Below, one piece after another: positions 26,101 through 36,297 of a stretch of 64,000 nt of DNA. Source of the stretch: Dicaeum eximium (lineage: Eukaryota > Chordata > Aves > Passeriformes > Dicaeidae); contig VWZP01009169.1 in NCBI GenBank assembly GCA_013396995.1, positions 3,179,198-3,243,197 on the forward strand, written 5' to 3'. The position numbers were made by a program, and so were the translations under genes. The notes beneath the pieces were generated by a model, which was given only the letters and a program-made list of their open reading frames with translations, did not search any database and was not told the origin of the DNA. Every line of letters starts with the position of its first letter. Position 1 is the first letter of the stretch.

Positions 26101-26743
26101 ATAAACACATGGGGAGTTTTCCACGGGGAGGAAAGGTTCTGAGAGCATTATGTTGCTTTTATGATCTTGGCTGTGGATGCATGTTCACAGAGAGACTTTC
26201 AGGTGAGCAGTAGTTGAAAATCCAGCTTTTCTGGAGAGGTGGCTTGGCTGAGATTGCGAGATGGGTCAAGATTAATAAATACAGCTGTAACCAGGCCCTT
26301 TTCCTTGACTCAGAAAACATTTGTTTAAGCCAGAGCAGCTTCACAGGAGGTTAAAAATATATCTGTCTTTCAGCAGAATTTAGCAGGTGGATAACTCTCT
26401 CCTCTAAATTAGATGATATCTATGTTACTTTAAACTTACTTGCATAAAAGTTCATTTTTAAAAAAATGATATCTATTCATAGTTTATGATTTAAAATGTC
26501 TTCAAATAAATTTATTCTAATATTAATTTATTCTCATAATAATTTATTCTATTAGTTCAGCCTTAATGTAGTTAGAGATGTGGTGCACCTTGAATTTCAG
26601 CTGACTATAATGAGAAGTCAGAACATCCAGGTTGCTTTTTTGCTCTTCATTCTTCTCGTTTCTTACCTTTGTCATTTCACACGTGTGAGGCTATTAAGTA
26701 AAATTAGGTCTGTTATACAATGTATTGTTGATGCTGGCTTATG

Positions 26744-26777
26744 CTTTTTCTTTCTTTTTCTCTCTCTCTCTTTTCCC
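26744..26777. repeat. Pyrimidine-rich (CT)n/(CTTT)n tract
   Basis: CTTTTTCTTT-type sequence followed by several TC dinucleotides and TTTTCCCC. There is no acceptor or exon after it, so it is not treated as a splice signal. Confidence 0.65.
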
Positions 26778-28081
26778 CAAATGCTATCATGGTCTTTGTA
26801 TTTTCCTTCCCAGCAGTCTCAGGGAAAGATTAACCATTAGGATAAGGTGTGGGGAAAAAAATCTGTGCTTTTAAAAAAACAAAAATATTTCATTTTAAGT
26901 GGAACCAAAATTTCAAAATAATTTCTTATAGTACCTGAAGTTTTACATATAAGATTCCACATGAATTATTGCTTTCACAAATCCTTGAATTTTTTAAACT
27001 GGCAAATCAAGTAAATAGATGCTTTGGCCCCCCTATTTGGGGGCTTATAGATACTTTCCGAGGTGATACACTTGATCTGAAAAACTTAAAATATGCAAAA
27101 TGTGCTTATAAAAAGAGCCCTATATATACACACTATCTTTTGGGCACCAGAAAAGGACCTGGCACTATTTTGCTTCCCCTTCCTAGTATTTTGGTTAACT
27201 GATGGTAACTACCTGCCTCCTGAGCCCAGCAGACGTTAGTCCTTGAGTGCATTTTTTACTTCAGGAAAGCAATTCATCAGTCAGCCACGTGAATGAAATC
27301 CAACCTCAAATAATGGCAGTTTCCTCCCCTCTGTCTCCCAGGGACAGTTATGTTTTTTATAACTCTTGCTGAGAAAGCCATTTCACAATGCAAACCCAGT
27401 CTCTTTAGTGAGGGCACAAGGATTTGAATTCCTGGCCATTCACAAGAGTGAGAAATGAAGGGCTCTTGGCTGCCTGCAGCTTTAGAAAAGGGGTTTTCCA
27501 TAATCACCCTCTGTTGTAAAGGCAGGATTATTTGTATTTGTTTCATTTGGAAATGGGCCTTTTTCACTCTGAACGAAATACTGTTGGGCACCTTCCTACC
27601 ATCCATTTGCTTTCCCCCCGCAATGGCTCAGAGGAGAAATTAAGCCACTGGAGGAGGAATAGGAGCTTTTCAAAGGAGCATTTATGGGCCAAAGGAAAGA
27701 TGACCAGATGGGCTGTCACCCAAGAAAATACAAATCAAGCCCCAAATCACACCCGAGGACTTTGCCATCCATAATGCCTGTTCAGGATTTCTGTTTATTT
27801 TTCAAAGAGGGGGATCATATATGGCTTGGCTTAAGAATTTCAATTTATGTTTCTGGCTGTTGGGGGATGCTGGCAAAAGATAAAACATCATCAGCTCATT
27901 TTCCATCAGTAGCGCTCTGTCATTCCATTAGGGCAGGAAATAGCTTGCTCTGTTACTGAGTGAATTTGACTTGAGCGTGGATCAGAGGGAGGACCCCTAG
28001 AGTTAAACACATCTCCCCGTGCCAGCTGTTCAGCATAAGACAGCAACGGCGTGCAGCCAAATGGCCACCCTCAGCATCCAA

Positions 28082-28101
28082 CACGTGCTGGCATCACGTG
28101 A
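28082..28101. promoter_or_regulatory. Two neighbouring CACGTG E-boxes (predicted)
   Basis: CACGTG at 28082-28087 and the perfect palindrome TCACGTGA at 28094-28101 lie 12 bp apart. CACGTG is bound by bHLH-ZIP factors (USF, MYC/MAX), and TCACGTGA fits the MITF/TFE form. Presence of the motifs is seen directly; activity is inference. Confidence 0.3.
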
Positions 28102-29454
28102 GTTCCACAAGCAAGCAGTGGGAGCCCTTCCAAGGGAAGTGAGGTGTTGGGCTGGTGGTGAGGATGAAGAAGGTTAAAGGAGGTTCCGGTGAGAGAAAGG
28201 TTTTCTTTGGTGCTTGCTAAACAGTAAAATAAATACTGAAATATTTTGCTGTAATGAGCCATAATTGTAGCTACTCAGATTCCACCCCAGAGAGGTACAA
28301 TATCAGATCTCTGATAGATGATACTTGTTTAATTGGGTTATTCATTCGAGAAGAGGATCGGAGCTGCTTTCCAGATACCACTGAGTGATATCCACAAGAA
28401 GTCCTGCCAAAAAGAGAGTCATTTATCCTCTCATTTTACAGTTTAAGCGATTAAGAAGACATAGCTATAGGCTAAGAATTTCCACCATTAAGTCTTGACT
28501 TTTTCAAAAGACACACATGAGACTTGTGAGCCTGACTGATATATGCAAAGGGCACTGCAGAGTCTTGCTTCACATGACAAGGTTGCAGTGGTGCTGAGTG
28601 TAGATCTGGAACCCTAATTTTCTGTTATGCCACTTCTTTAAGGGCTTTATCTGACTTGGAGTACCATAGTTTTTTGTGTGTATTCTGCTCCTTGTCTCTC
28701 ACCTTAATTTAATCCCACAGCAACTTCATTTCCAGTTGACTGCAAGCTGTAGTGATTGCAAGCTGCATACAGGGGGGTGGGAAATCTAGGCTTTGTGTGT
28801 TTCAGTTTACTTGTTAAAAAAAAAGGATGGGGATTTCTATGACACTCCAGCTTTTTGCAGTAAATGTTCCTAGTTAGTAAGGGCAAAGTGTATAGGGAAC
28901 ACCAGTATCTTATAACAGGTGATGTACTTTGCATGGGGAAGGAAAGTCAAACTGATATGTACAGAAAATGTAATTCAGGGTTCTTGCAGGCTTTCTAGTC
29001 ACTTGAAGAAGATTTTATGCTTTGAAACCTGACACATAAGTCTGGTTTGTTGGTTTTTTTTCCCCTCCACCCCAAATCCCTCCAGTCATGTCACTCTAAT
29101 AAAAGATATTGCCTCTCCCTACAAACTTTGCCTCACACATCCATAGATCACCACAGCGGATTGCTGTTCCAAATTAGGTACCGTTTTCTGCGGGCATACT
29201 GACAACTGTGATTTTTGGGGGGTAATCTGAGAACCCTAGTTTAGCCACTGTGGTAAAGTGATGTGCTGCTGCCAGTCCCCATGAGCAGCCTCATCTGGAT
29301 TCAGTTTTGTAGCTGAGGCACTGCTTTCCTAGTGAGAGGTCAGCAGGCACCTCTGCATGTGTTGATGGGATAGTTGTTTTTCATAATTCCTGGCCTGTCT
29401 CTTACCTTCCATGCAGCTCAGGCTTTCCTAATTGCCACCTTCTTTTGTGAACAG

Positions 29455-29549
29455 ATGCAGACTCTGTATGCTTTTGATGAAGAAGAAACAGAAATGAAAA
29501 ATAAAATAGTTGAAGACTTGAAGACAGCTCTGCGGACTCAGCCCATGAG
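29455..29549 (+). CDS. DAAM2: DAAM2 exon: GTPase-binding domain to FH3
   Basis: A 95-nt exon entering in phase 0 and ending two bases into an Arg codon. It encodes residues 56-86 and part of 87 (MQTLYAFDEEETEMKNKIVE, then DLKTALRTQPMR with the last codon split). The acceptor is gtgaacag before ATG and the donor is ATGAG|gtaatg. It matches the conserved acidic DEEETE then EDLKTALRTQPMRF stretch of DAAM proteins, and leads into the armadillo-type helices of the GBD/FH3 N-terminal half, which dimerise and bind Rho and the DAD. The leading ATG is an internal Met, not a start: the frame continues from the previous exon and has no initiation context of its own. Confidence 0.96.
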
Positions 29550-31088
29550 GTAATGTTGTTCTCCTTTCATCGCAGTTCACTGCCTCCCAGCGCTCAGATG
29601 TGACACCACTAAGAGTGGCAAGGACAGAAACCTCATTGTCTCACCTCACACAACCTCTCTGAGGTTTCAGACAATCCTCAGAGAGCCCTACAGTCCCTGG
29701 TCTGAGCCTGCCTAGTTGGGAGGCTAGCTAATTTCACATTAATGCTGAAACATGTAGTTTCAGGAAAATAAAAAACAAAGTCTCCTGTGAAAAATCTGTG
29801 GCAGATATTTGCAAACACAGGTAATGACTATGAAGATCAGGTGTAGTCTTCACAGCCCCCTGCACATCCCATGTAATTTGATTCACTTTGGGCAAAGTCT
29901 CAGCCACTACTCTGAACTTTGAATTTAAGCTTCCCCTTATCTTCAGTAATGTGAACTGTTTAGTACAAAGCAGCTAATCCATCTGATATCACCTGGTTTG
30001 GCATTCTTCCCATTCTGTGTTGTAACAGTGGCATAGAAAAATGTAAAGAGACTTTATTGTGTCCTGTCTTTGAAGGTAAAGTCATCTTTCTTTTTCTGGG
30101 AACAAAGTTCTGAACAATGGCAAACTAACTAGTATAGAAATCTTTTCAATTTAACACTTAGAAGAGCAGTGTGGAGAAACAATAACTTCAGTTGATATGA
30201 TTTCAGGAAACACTCAAAATCTGAATTATTTTCATATTGGCCAAATACTTTTGCACCCACAGTATGCTGAAATCATACTTTCAGAGAGCTTCAGTAATGC
30301 ATAACCAAATACAGTTATTTTTTGGGGAGGGAATCCTTACCAAACAAATGAAATAAATAAAAACAATCCAGAAAATAATCTCAAAGAATTTTCATTGCAG
30401 TTACTTTTACTTGAAATGAAGATATTTTGGGGACTTCTTGCAGAGCTAAGTGCTGATTGTCCTCCCTTTCATAATTTTAGAAAAATTGACTGCATGCAGC
30501 TTCTCTGGTTTTTACCTCCTGTTTATTTCCTGTTTTGATGGGCTTTAAGAGAGCACAAAATCATATTCTGGTGCTCCTCAAGCATAAGGATTTATCAGGC
30601 TTCGATAATTTTCCATGTGGGTAGTGCGTGCTTTTAACATGGAAACAGAGAAATTGTAGCCTGTACTGAGACTGAAGTCAAGAGTGACTGTTTGATGCTG
30701 TCTGTCACTGTACTGAAGCACAGAACACAGTAAAATGCAGCTGGACTCTGTGTTAAAACAGAAGCTAAGCAAACTGTCAAGCTTCCAACTCTCAGCAGGC
30801 TTTGAATCCAAAGTCCTGTGCTGTTGAGACTTGATATAGCAAAAGTACTACATTAGCATGGAGCTGGTTTGATGGTTACTCTGTGAAGGTGACAGCTTTC
30901 ATTGAATGTAGCCACAGCAGCAAGGCCTCTTTGCTTTGTCCAGCTGAAGCACTTTGGTGGCCACTACTGGTTGTTCTGCTGTGTCCTTTTGAATAGACAG
31001 CCCAAACTCCTTGTTGAGGACAAGGAGTCCTCAGTAGGGACAGTAGGGAAGAAGAAAGAGCAGTGAGCGTTTGAGCAAATTCTTCTGC

Positions 31089-31472
31089 TCAAAGCCTTGC
31101 AAGATTTTTCTTCTCCAACCTGTATTGCATCTGCTGGATCCCCTTGACAACAGCCTGTTGCTTCATCTGTTTGTAATAACCCTGACAAGCACAAGCGTCA
31201 GTACAAGCATCTATGGGCTGACCTATAAAGTCTTCTAAATCGCTGGCGATGGTTGTGGGGCTTAAAAAAAAACCAAAACAGTTAAGCCAAGCCAAATTTT
31301 GAGTTAAGTCCTGTGTCTCAACTAATTTCCAGCGACTCAATTCGTTAGCTGCCAAATGGGCTGCATGCCAGTGCCTGATCAACAAGCCAATTTCTTCTTG
31401 ATGGAAAGGTTGCAGTAGAGAGGCCCTCAGTTCCATCAAATCCAACTCATAAGTAGTATGATACCTCAGCCT
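31089..31472 (-). other. Unrecognised intronic open frame, possible retroelement remnant
   Basis: A minus-strand frame of about 127 codons, stop to stop, with no in-frame ATG until LMELRASLL. It has a protein-like, fairly even composition (for example HWHAAHLAANELSRWKLVE and DACTDACACQGYYKQMKQQ) rather than the skewed composition of most chance frames here. No domain could be assigned, and no LTR, primer-binding site or poly-purine tract was found beside it. At this base composition, one or two open stretches of this length are expected by chance in a window this size. It may be a decayed endogenous element or nothing at all. Confidence 0.2.
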
Positions 31473-34400
31473 TCAAAATACTAGTCTTTCTACTTTAATT
31501 TGGATATCAAATCCTATTTTCTTTGCCGCTTCTGTTCATCAGGCCTCTGAAGAAAATAGAGACCTGAATTCACACTGGATGAACTGTCTGGAATCCCTTT
31601 GTGAAAGCAGGTTACACAGGGGCTCTGACAGCTTACCAGTAGGCTTCTCTGCTTGAATTCTCTGATGCAGAAGAATCAAAAGAAGAAAAATATATCCATT
31701 TGGCTCTCTGTTTTATTTTACTGCAAACTGTGTCTCTTCTAGTAGATAATGCAGAGTAATCACTAATCTCTGTCTCTATTCCAACCCATCAGTTCTAACA
31801 GTAAAAAGTAAAGCAGACCTATCCAAACTCAAGCTCCTATCCTCTTTGTAGAAAATGGAATAGGAGTATCCCTGGGGCACTTTGTGGTCCCCTTTGAGCA
31901 AGTGCACCTTGTTTGGTATCCAGGAGCTGCCCTAAAATAATAAAGCCAGGTTATGTCCTAGCACAAGGGAACAATCCCAGCCACAGAGAGCAAAAATGCC
32001 ACATCTGCATCTTGTAAAGAAACACATTTTCTCTCAGGTTTGTAAAAGCTTAGAACTATAAACAATTGTGATGACAAACTGTTGGACAGAAGCAGTGGGA
32101 GAAGAGCTTTTCATTTGGTATTTTAGTGCCCCAAAATGGAAGTTCAGAAGTGCAGCAAAAGCAAAAACTTAAAAGGGACTGGGGAAAAAAATTGCTTTTT
32201 GGAGCCCTTGAAAAATACCTCCTTTAGTCTGAATCATCACTCATTCCCTTTACTGTCTATATTTCTCTTTTTGTTTTATTTAGGTTTGCCTCCTGCTATT
32301 TTTTGTTTGACTTAGCAGTGTTGCATCCAGGTGCATACTGAAGAGGATCATTTATGCAACCAGCAAACAAAATGCATTATGCTGAATTTTTCAGCAGTTC
32401 AGTAGTTATCAGGATTATGTGTGCCCCCTGGTTCAAAAACTAATGCCGCAGGGAAGTGTAGCCTTGCCTGTTAACAGGGTAGGAACATCCTGCTCTCTGC
32501 ACACACACAGCATATCATCTTTCTGTCTTTCCTGAGCTGGATCAAGTCTTACAGGGAAGCTGTGCCCCCAGCACTTGGAATCCATCAGTGGGTCAGTTCC
32601 TCTTTGGCCACCACATCTGTATCTGGATGAAAGGTTTGTTATTATTGCTAGCTAACTCATTCTGATCAGCACTCTCTAAAACTTGAAAGGCAAAGAGGTG
32701 CCCTGCCTTTTAAAATGTGCTAAACTGGTCAAGTGAGAGTCTGAGGCGAGGTTAGGCTTTAATTTGCTTGTTTAGCACCTATTAAAACACACTTTGCTTT
32801 ATTTACATTTGAGCATTTGAATGTGTTAGCCAGAACGCCTTGGCAAATGTGTTTAACTTTACACCTCCCAGTCTAGAACAAGACCTCACTTTGCAGCACA
32901 GAGGCTGGGTAGGACAGGAGTTAGTACTGTGTGCAAGAAGGTTCTTGACTTGTATAGGTTGCCGTTGCACATACACACAGATATCTGCACAGAGGCAGAC
33001 AGATGCACAAACAGCAGCAGTGTGAGGATTGTGGCTCTCGGGCTGTCAGCTAAACTCCCACTTCTTTTTATACTTTCTACAGACATTTACTCACACACCT
33101 CCCCACACCAAGCAAATCCTCATACTGAGAGTATCTGTTGGGCCAGAAACTGCTTTTGCCATTTCTTTACCTCCCCCAGCATGGTTTCTGGCTTTTCTGG
33201 AGAATAAGGAACTAAGTGTTTAGCGAAAGGAAGATGAAAATCATGATTTGATTCCTGCTTCTGATTGCAGCTGAAATAGAAAGGTACTTGGCTTTGCTTG
33301 CTGTTGAGTAACACAACTCACTGTTTGCTCTCTGGGCTAGGAATAGTACAGGAAAGTCCCAACATTGTTTTAAATTATGTCATTAATCAAGTTTTGTGAC
33401 ACACACCACTTTCCAGCGCATGCCTTCTTTTTGCAATGACCTCATCCTAACAGTCCTAGAAAAATTACACTGCCAGTGAATTTAGTGAGAGTTAGTACTT
33501 AATTGGGACAATATGACTTTTGTGCATTTACCGTTTTTTTTCATCTGGTCGTCATAGCAGGCTAAAATACATGAAAATTGTAATGCCTTGCTTGTCTTGT
33601 CATAAGATCGTGTGTTCTATCCAAAAGTGCATTCAGGGGACTTTTTGCTCTGCTGCTTCTTAGGATGTTTCCATCAGTACTGCTCTGTAACTTCAGAAAC
33701 ATACTCAGCTGAAGTCTTCCCTCAGCCCTGCAAATTCAAAGAACAGGGAAAAAAATTCTCTCTTTCCCCCAACCCCCAAAAGACGGGGGGAATAGATAAA
33801 GTATAGAATGGAACTTTGAAGGTAAGGAGGAAAATTTAAAGTAGCCCCTCCATAGTAGAGACAACAGCAACTCCACTCTTTATAGGCCCAGGGAATTGAT
33901 CAGAATTCGTTGGCATTTTTGTTTAGTAACAACAAGCTGAATTTGTGCTTATTTTTTCCCCAAATAAATCCTTTGCATCAACTCTTGTAGCTATGAATGC
34001 ACTTGTTTCAGTCTTCTTTGTCAAGCTAGCAGCTAAGTGCATTACAGAAACTTAACTAAGTCTGGATCTTTCTGTAATCAGTTTAAATAGCAAACTGCTT
34101 TGGCTGATTTCCTGGTCCACAATGTGGATGCTGCTCTTGGGCCTGGAGAAAGAGGAGCTTTTGCTCCTGTGATTTGTGGGGGTAGACAAAATGATGCCTC
34201 CAGAAAATGTGCAATCAGACCTTGCAAACTTGGCAGATTGTCTTAGCAGGGTTCAGTTAAACCACGTTTTCATTTTTGTTGTGCACATATTCCTGTGTGT
34301 GCCCTTACTCTGATAGTCACTTTGAAATTCAGTTTTGAACAAAACCCAAACATCAGACCGAAACTTTGTTGAATGCACCGGACTTTTCCATATTTTTGGT

Positions 34401-35747
34401 CTAATTGTTGGCCCACATACGCTGGAAGTTGGCAAATCTATCAGCATAGTGAATGTAACTTTCAGGTAGACTGAAAATTCCTGTATGGTGTGGACCAATT
34501 GAAAGACCATACATATGTCAAATCCGTATTATCCAGAGAAATATAAGGATGGCTTGGGTTTCTCTTGCTGGTACAGGGACATGAACAGAGACCAGTGAAA
34601 TTTGGTCTTTCAGTATGGTGCTTCCATTATTACTGATTATAAGTAACAGCATCTCATGGGCAGAAAGGAAAGATGATACATTAGGGAAGAAGAGGGGCTG
34701 GGTAAAAGCAGAACAACACAGAATTTTGGTATTTTTAATTTGTTACACAGTTGGCAATTGTGTTAGCGATCTTTTCAATTGCTTGAAGTGTCTTTCTATA
34801 TTATGTGTTCAAAGTGTGGCCATGGACAAATCATTGCTGGTGTACATTTTTATAGAAAATTCAAAGTTTGATGCACGTGGTTTTGCATTCAGACATTCCA
34901 AAAAGTGTACCTACCTGAACAACATGTTCGAGGAGGCAGGAGGTAAACAATGCCATCTAGGGAAATTATTTGCAGCCCTTTCCATATCTTTGAATCCTTA
35001 CTTTTAATCCTGGGAACTTCAAATGAAACATTAGTTTGAACTGACGTATCTACTTCCATCCTTTTCTACTGATTTGTTTAGAGGGCAGTTTGCAGGGTCT
35101 AAATTGACCCATCTGGATTTTTTAACCCTGGTTTTCAACAAAAGCAGAGGAGCATTACCATTTAGAGAAGAACATGCCCCTTTTAAATACATGTTCCTAT
35201 CCATATGTCCTGGGATTGGAGTGTGAAGGCAGTGTGGCTGATGGACAGAGTGGGAATGAGTTCGCCTCTGTCAGTGTGCCCAAATCCTGGAGGTGGAACC
35301 TATGAGCAGTATTGGCTGAAAGTTAGAGCTAAGCCTAAAAATGGTTTTCAAGGTAATCTGAACTCATAACTAAAAGTGTGATGACAAGTCTGTGTGTTGG
35401 GTGTATTAGCACGTACGTAAGATGGAACAATTCGAAAGAATCCCTTCAGCGTCGAAAATGCAGCAGCTGTTGAGGTGAACCACAGCAGTGTTTGGTGGTA
35501 ACTGCAACAAAGAACACAGAGACCAAACAGAAGTGTAAGGTGATAGCATACAATTACCCTGAAATTATGTAACACACCATTATTAGCTGGAATGTTTTCT
35601 CTCTTGGTTTGTTTTTCTTAAATACCTGGGAATTGTTCTGTGAATTTAGGCTGAAAACAAGCCAGCTTTTAAAGATCTGGGGTTGAATAATATGGTGTCT
35701 TTTGAATAAAGTGCCTTTGGTCTGCTTTCCTTGTTTTTTCCTACTTT

Positions 35748-35778
35748 TTTTTTTGTTTGTTTGTTTTTCTCTTTTCAG
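35748..35778 (+). promoter_or_regulatory. T/G simple repeat serving as polypyrimidine tract
   Basis: The 3' splice site of the next exon is fed by TTTTTTTTTTGTTTGTTTG-like sequence and then TTTTCTCTTTTCAG. This is a (TTTG)-type simple repeat where the polypyrimidine tract must be. Confidence 0.7.
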
Positions 35779-36112
35779 GTTTGTGACCAGGTTTATTGAG
35801 CTGGATGGCCTGAGCTGTTTGCTGAACTTCCTGAAGAGCATGGACTACGAGACCTCGGAGAGCCGCATCCACACATCCGTTATAGGGTGTATCAAGGCGC
35901 TGATGAACAACTCCCAAGGACGGGCTCATGTCCTGGCCCATCCAGAAAGTATCAACATCATTTCCCAGAGCTTACGGACTGAGAACATTAAGACCAAGAT
36001 TGCTGTGCTGGAGATCCTAGGGGCTGTCTGCTTGGTACCAGATGGTCACAAAAAAGTCTTGCAAGCCATGCTTCACTACCAAGTGTATGCTGCAGAAAGG
36101 ACAAGATTCCAG
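35779..36112 (+). CDS. DAAM2: DAAM2 exon: FH3/armadillo region, largest exon
   Basis: A 334-nt exon, first base completing Arg 87, then 111 codons (residues 88-198), ending in phase 0. The acceptor is cttttcag before GTTTGTG and the donor is CAG|gtaaaa. It encodes FVTRFIELDGLSCLLNFL, then SRIHTSVIGCIKALMNNSQG, ENIKTKIAVLEILGAVCLVP and HYQVYAAERTRFQ. These are the armadillo-repeat helices of the formin GBD/FH3 half, typical of the Drf_GBD-to-Drf_FH3 junction. Codon choice in 35820-35940 is visibly more GC-rich than the flanking introns. One change stands out: VPDGHKK, where the DAAM proteins I recall have VPGGHKK. The identification is secure; the effect of that change is unknown. Confidence 0.98.
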
Positions 36113-36270
36113 GTAAAAGGAGGATACTTTGACAGAAATACCAAGAATGAGGAATTTCTCTGCTGGGAGCGATTTTTGAGTGCATATATTGCAAACTTGC
36201 TAAGTAGTAAAAAGGCAATATTTATCATTTTGTTTTAGGAGGGGAAATTCCTCAAATAGGTTGTTACTAT

Positions 36271-36297
36271 GTGTGTGTTTATTTATTTATTTATATT
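36271..36297. repeat. (GT)n(TTTA)n microsatellite
   Basis: Short GT run followed by about four TTTA units on the + strand. Confidence 0.75.

Larger units (their letters stand above)
23124..29454 (+). other. Intron, 6.3 kb
   Basis: The donor is gtaagt and the acceptor is tttgtgaacag. No transposon was recognised. The stretch at about 27.3-28.5 kb is compositionally complex, free of visible repeats and low in stop codons on several frames. It is described separately as possible regulatory DNA. A pyrimidine-rich tract lies at 26744-26777. Confidence 0.85.
29550..35778 (+). other. Intron, 6.2 kb
   Basis: The donor is gtaatg. The acceptor follows an unusually long T/G-rich tract. The only notable content is an open minus-strand frame of about 127 codons (31089-31472) of unrecognised nature, listed separately. 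No CR1 fragment or microsatellite of note was seen before 35.7 kb. Confidence 0.8.

Noticed and set aside
29455..29457. ATG at the start of the third exon as a possible translation start
   Set aside because: It is an internal Met of the conserved frame, joined in phase to the previous exon.
34615..35007. 130-codon plus-strand open frame
   Set aside because: No domain, no splice-site boundaries in DAAM2 phase, and length within chance expectation at this base composition.
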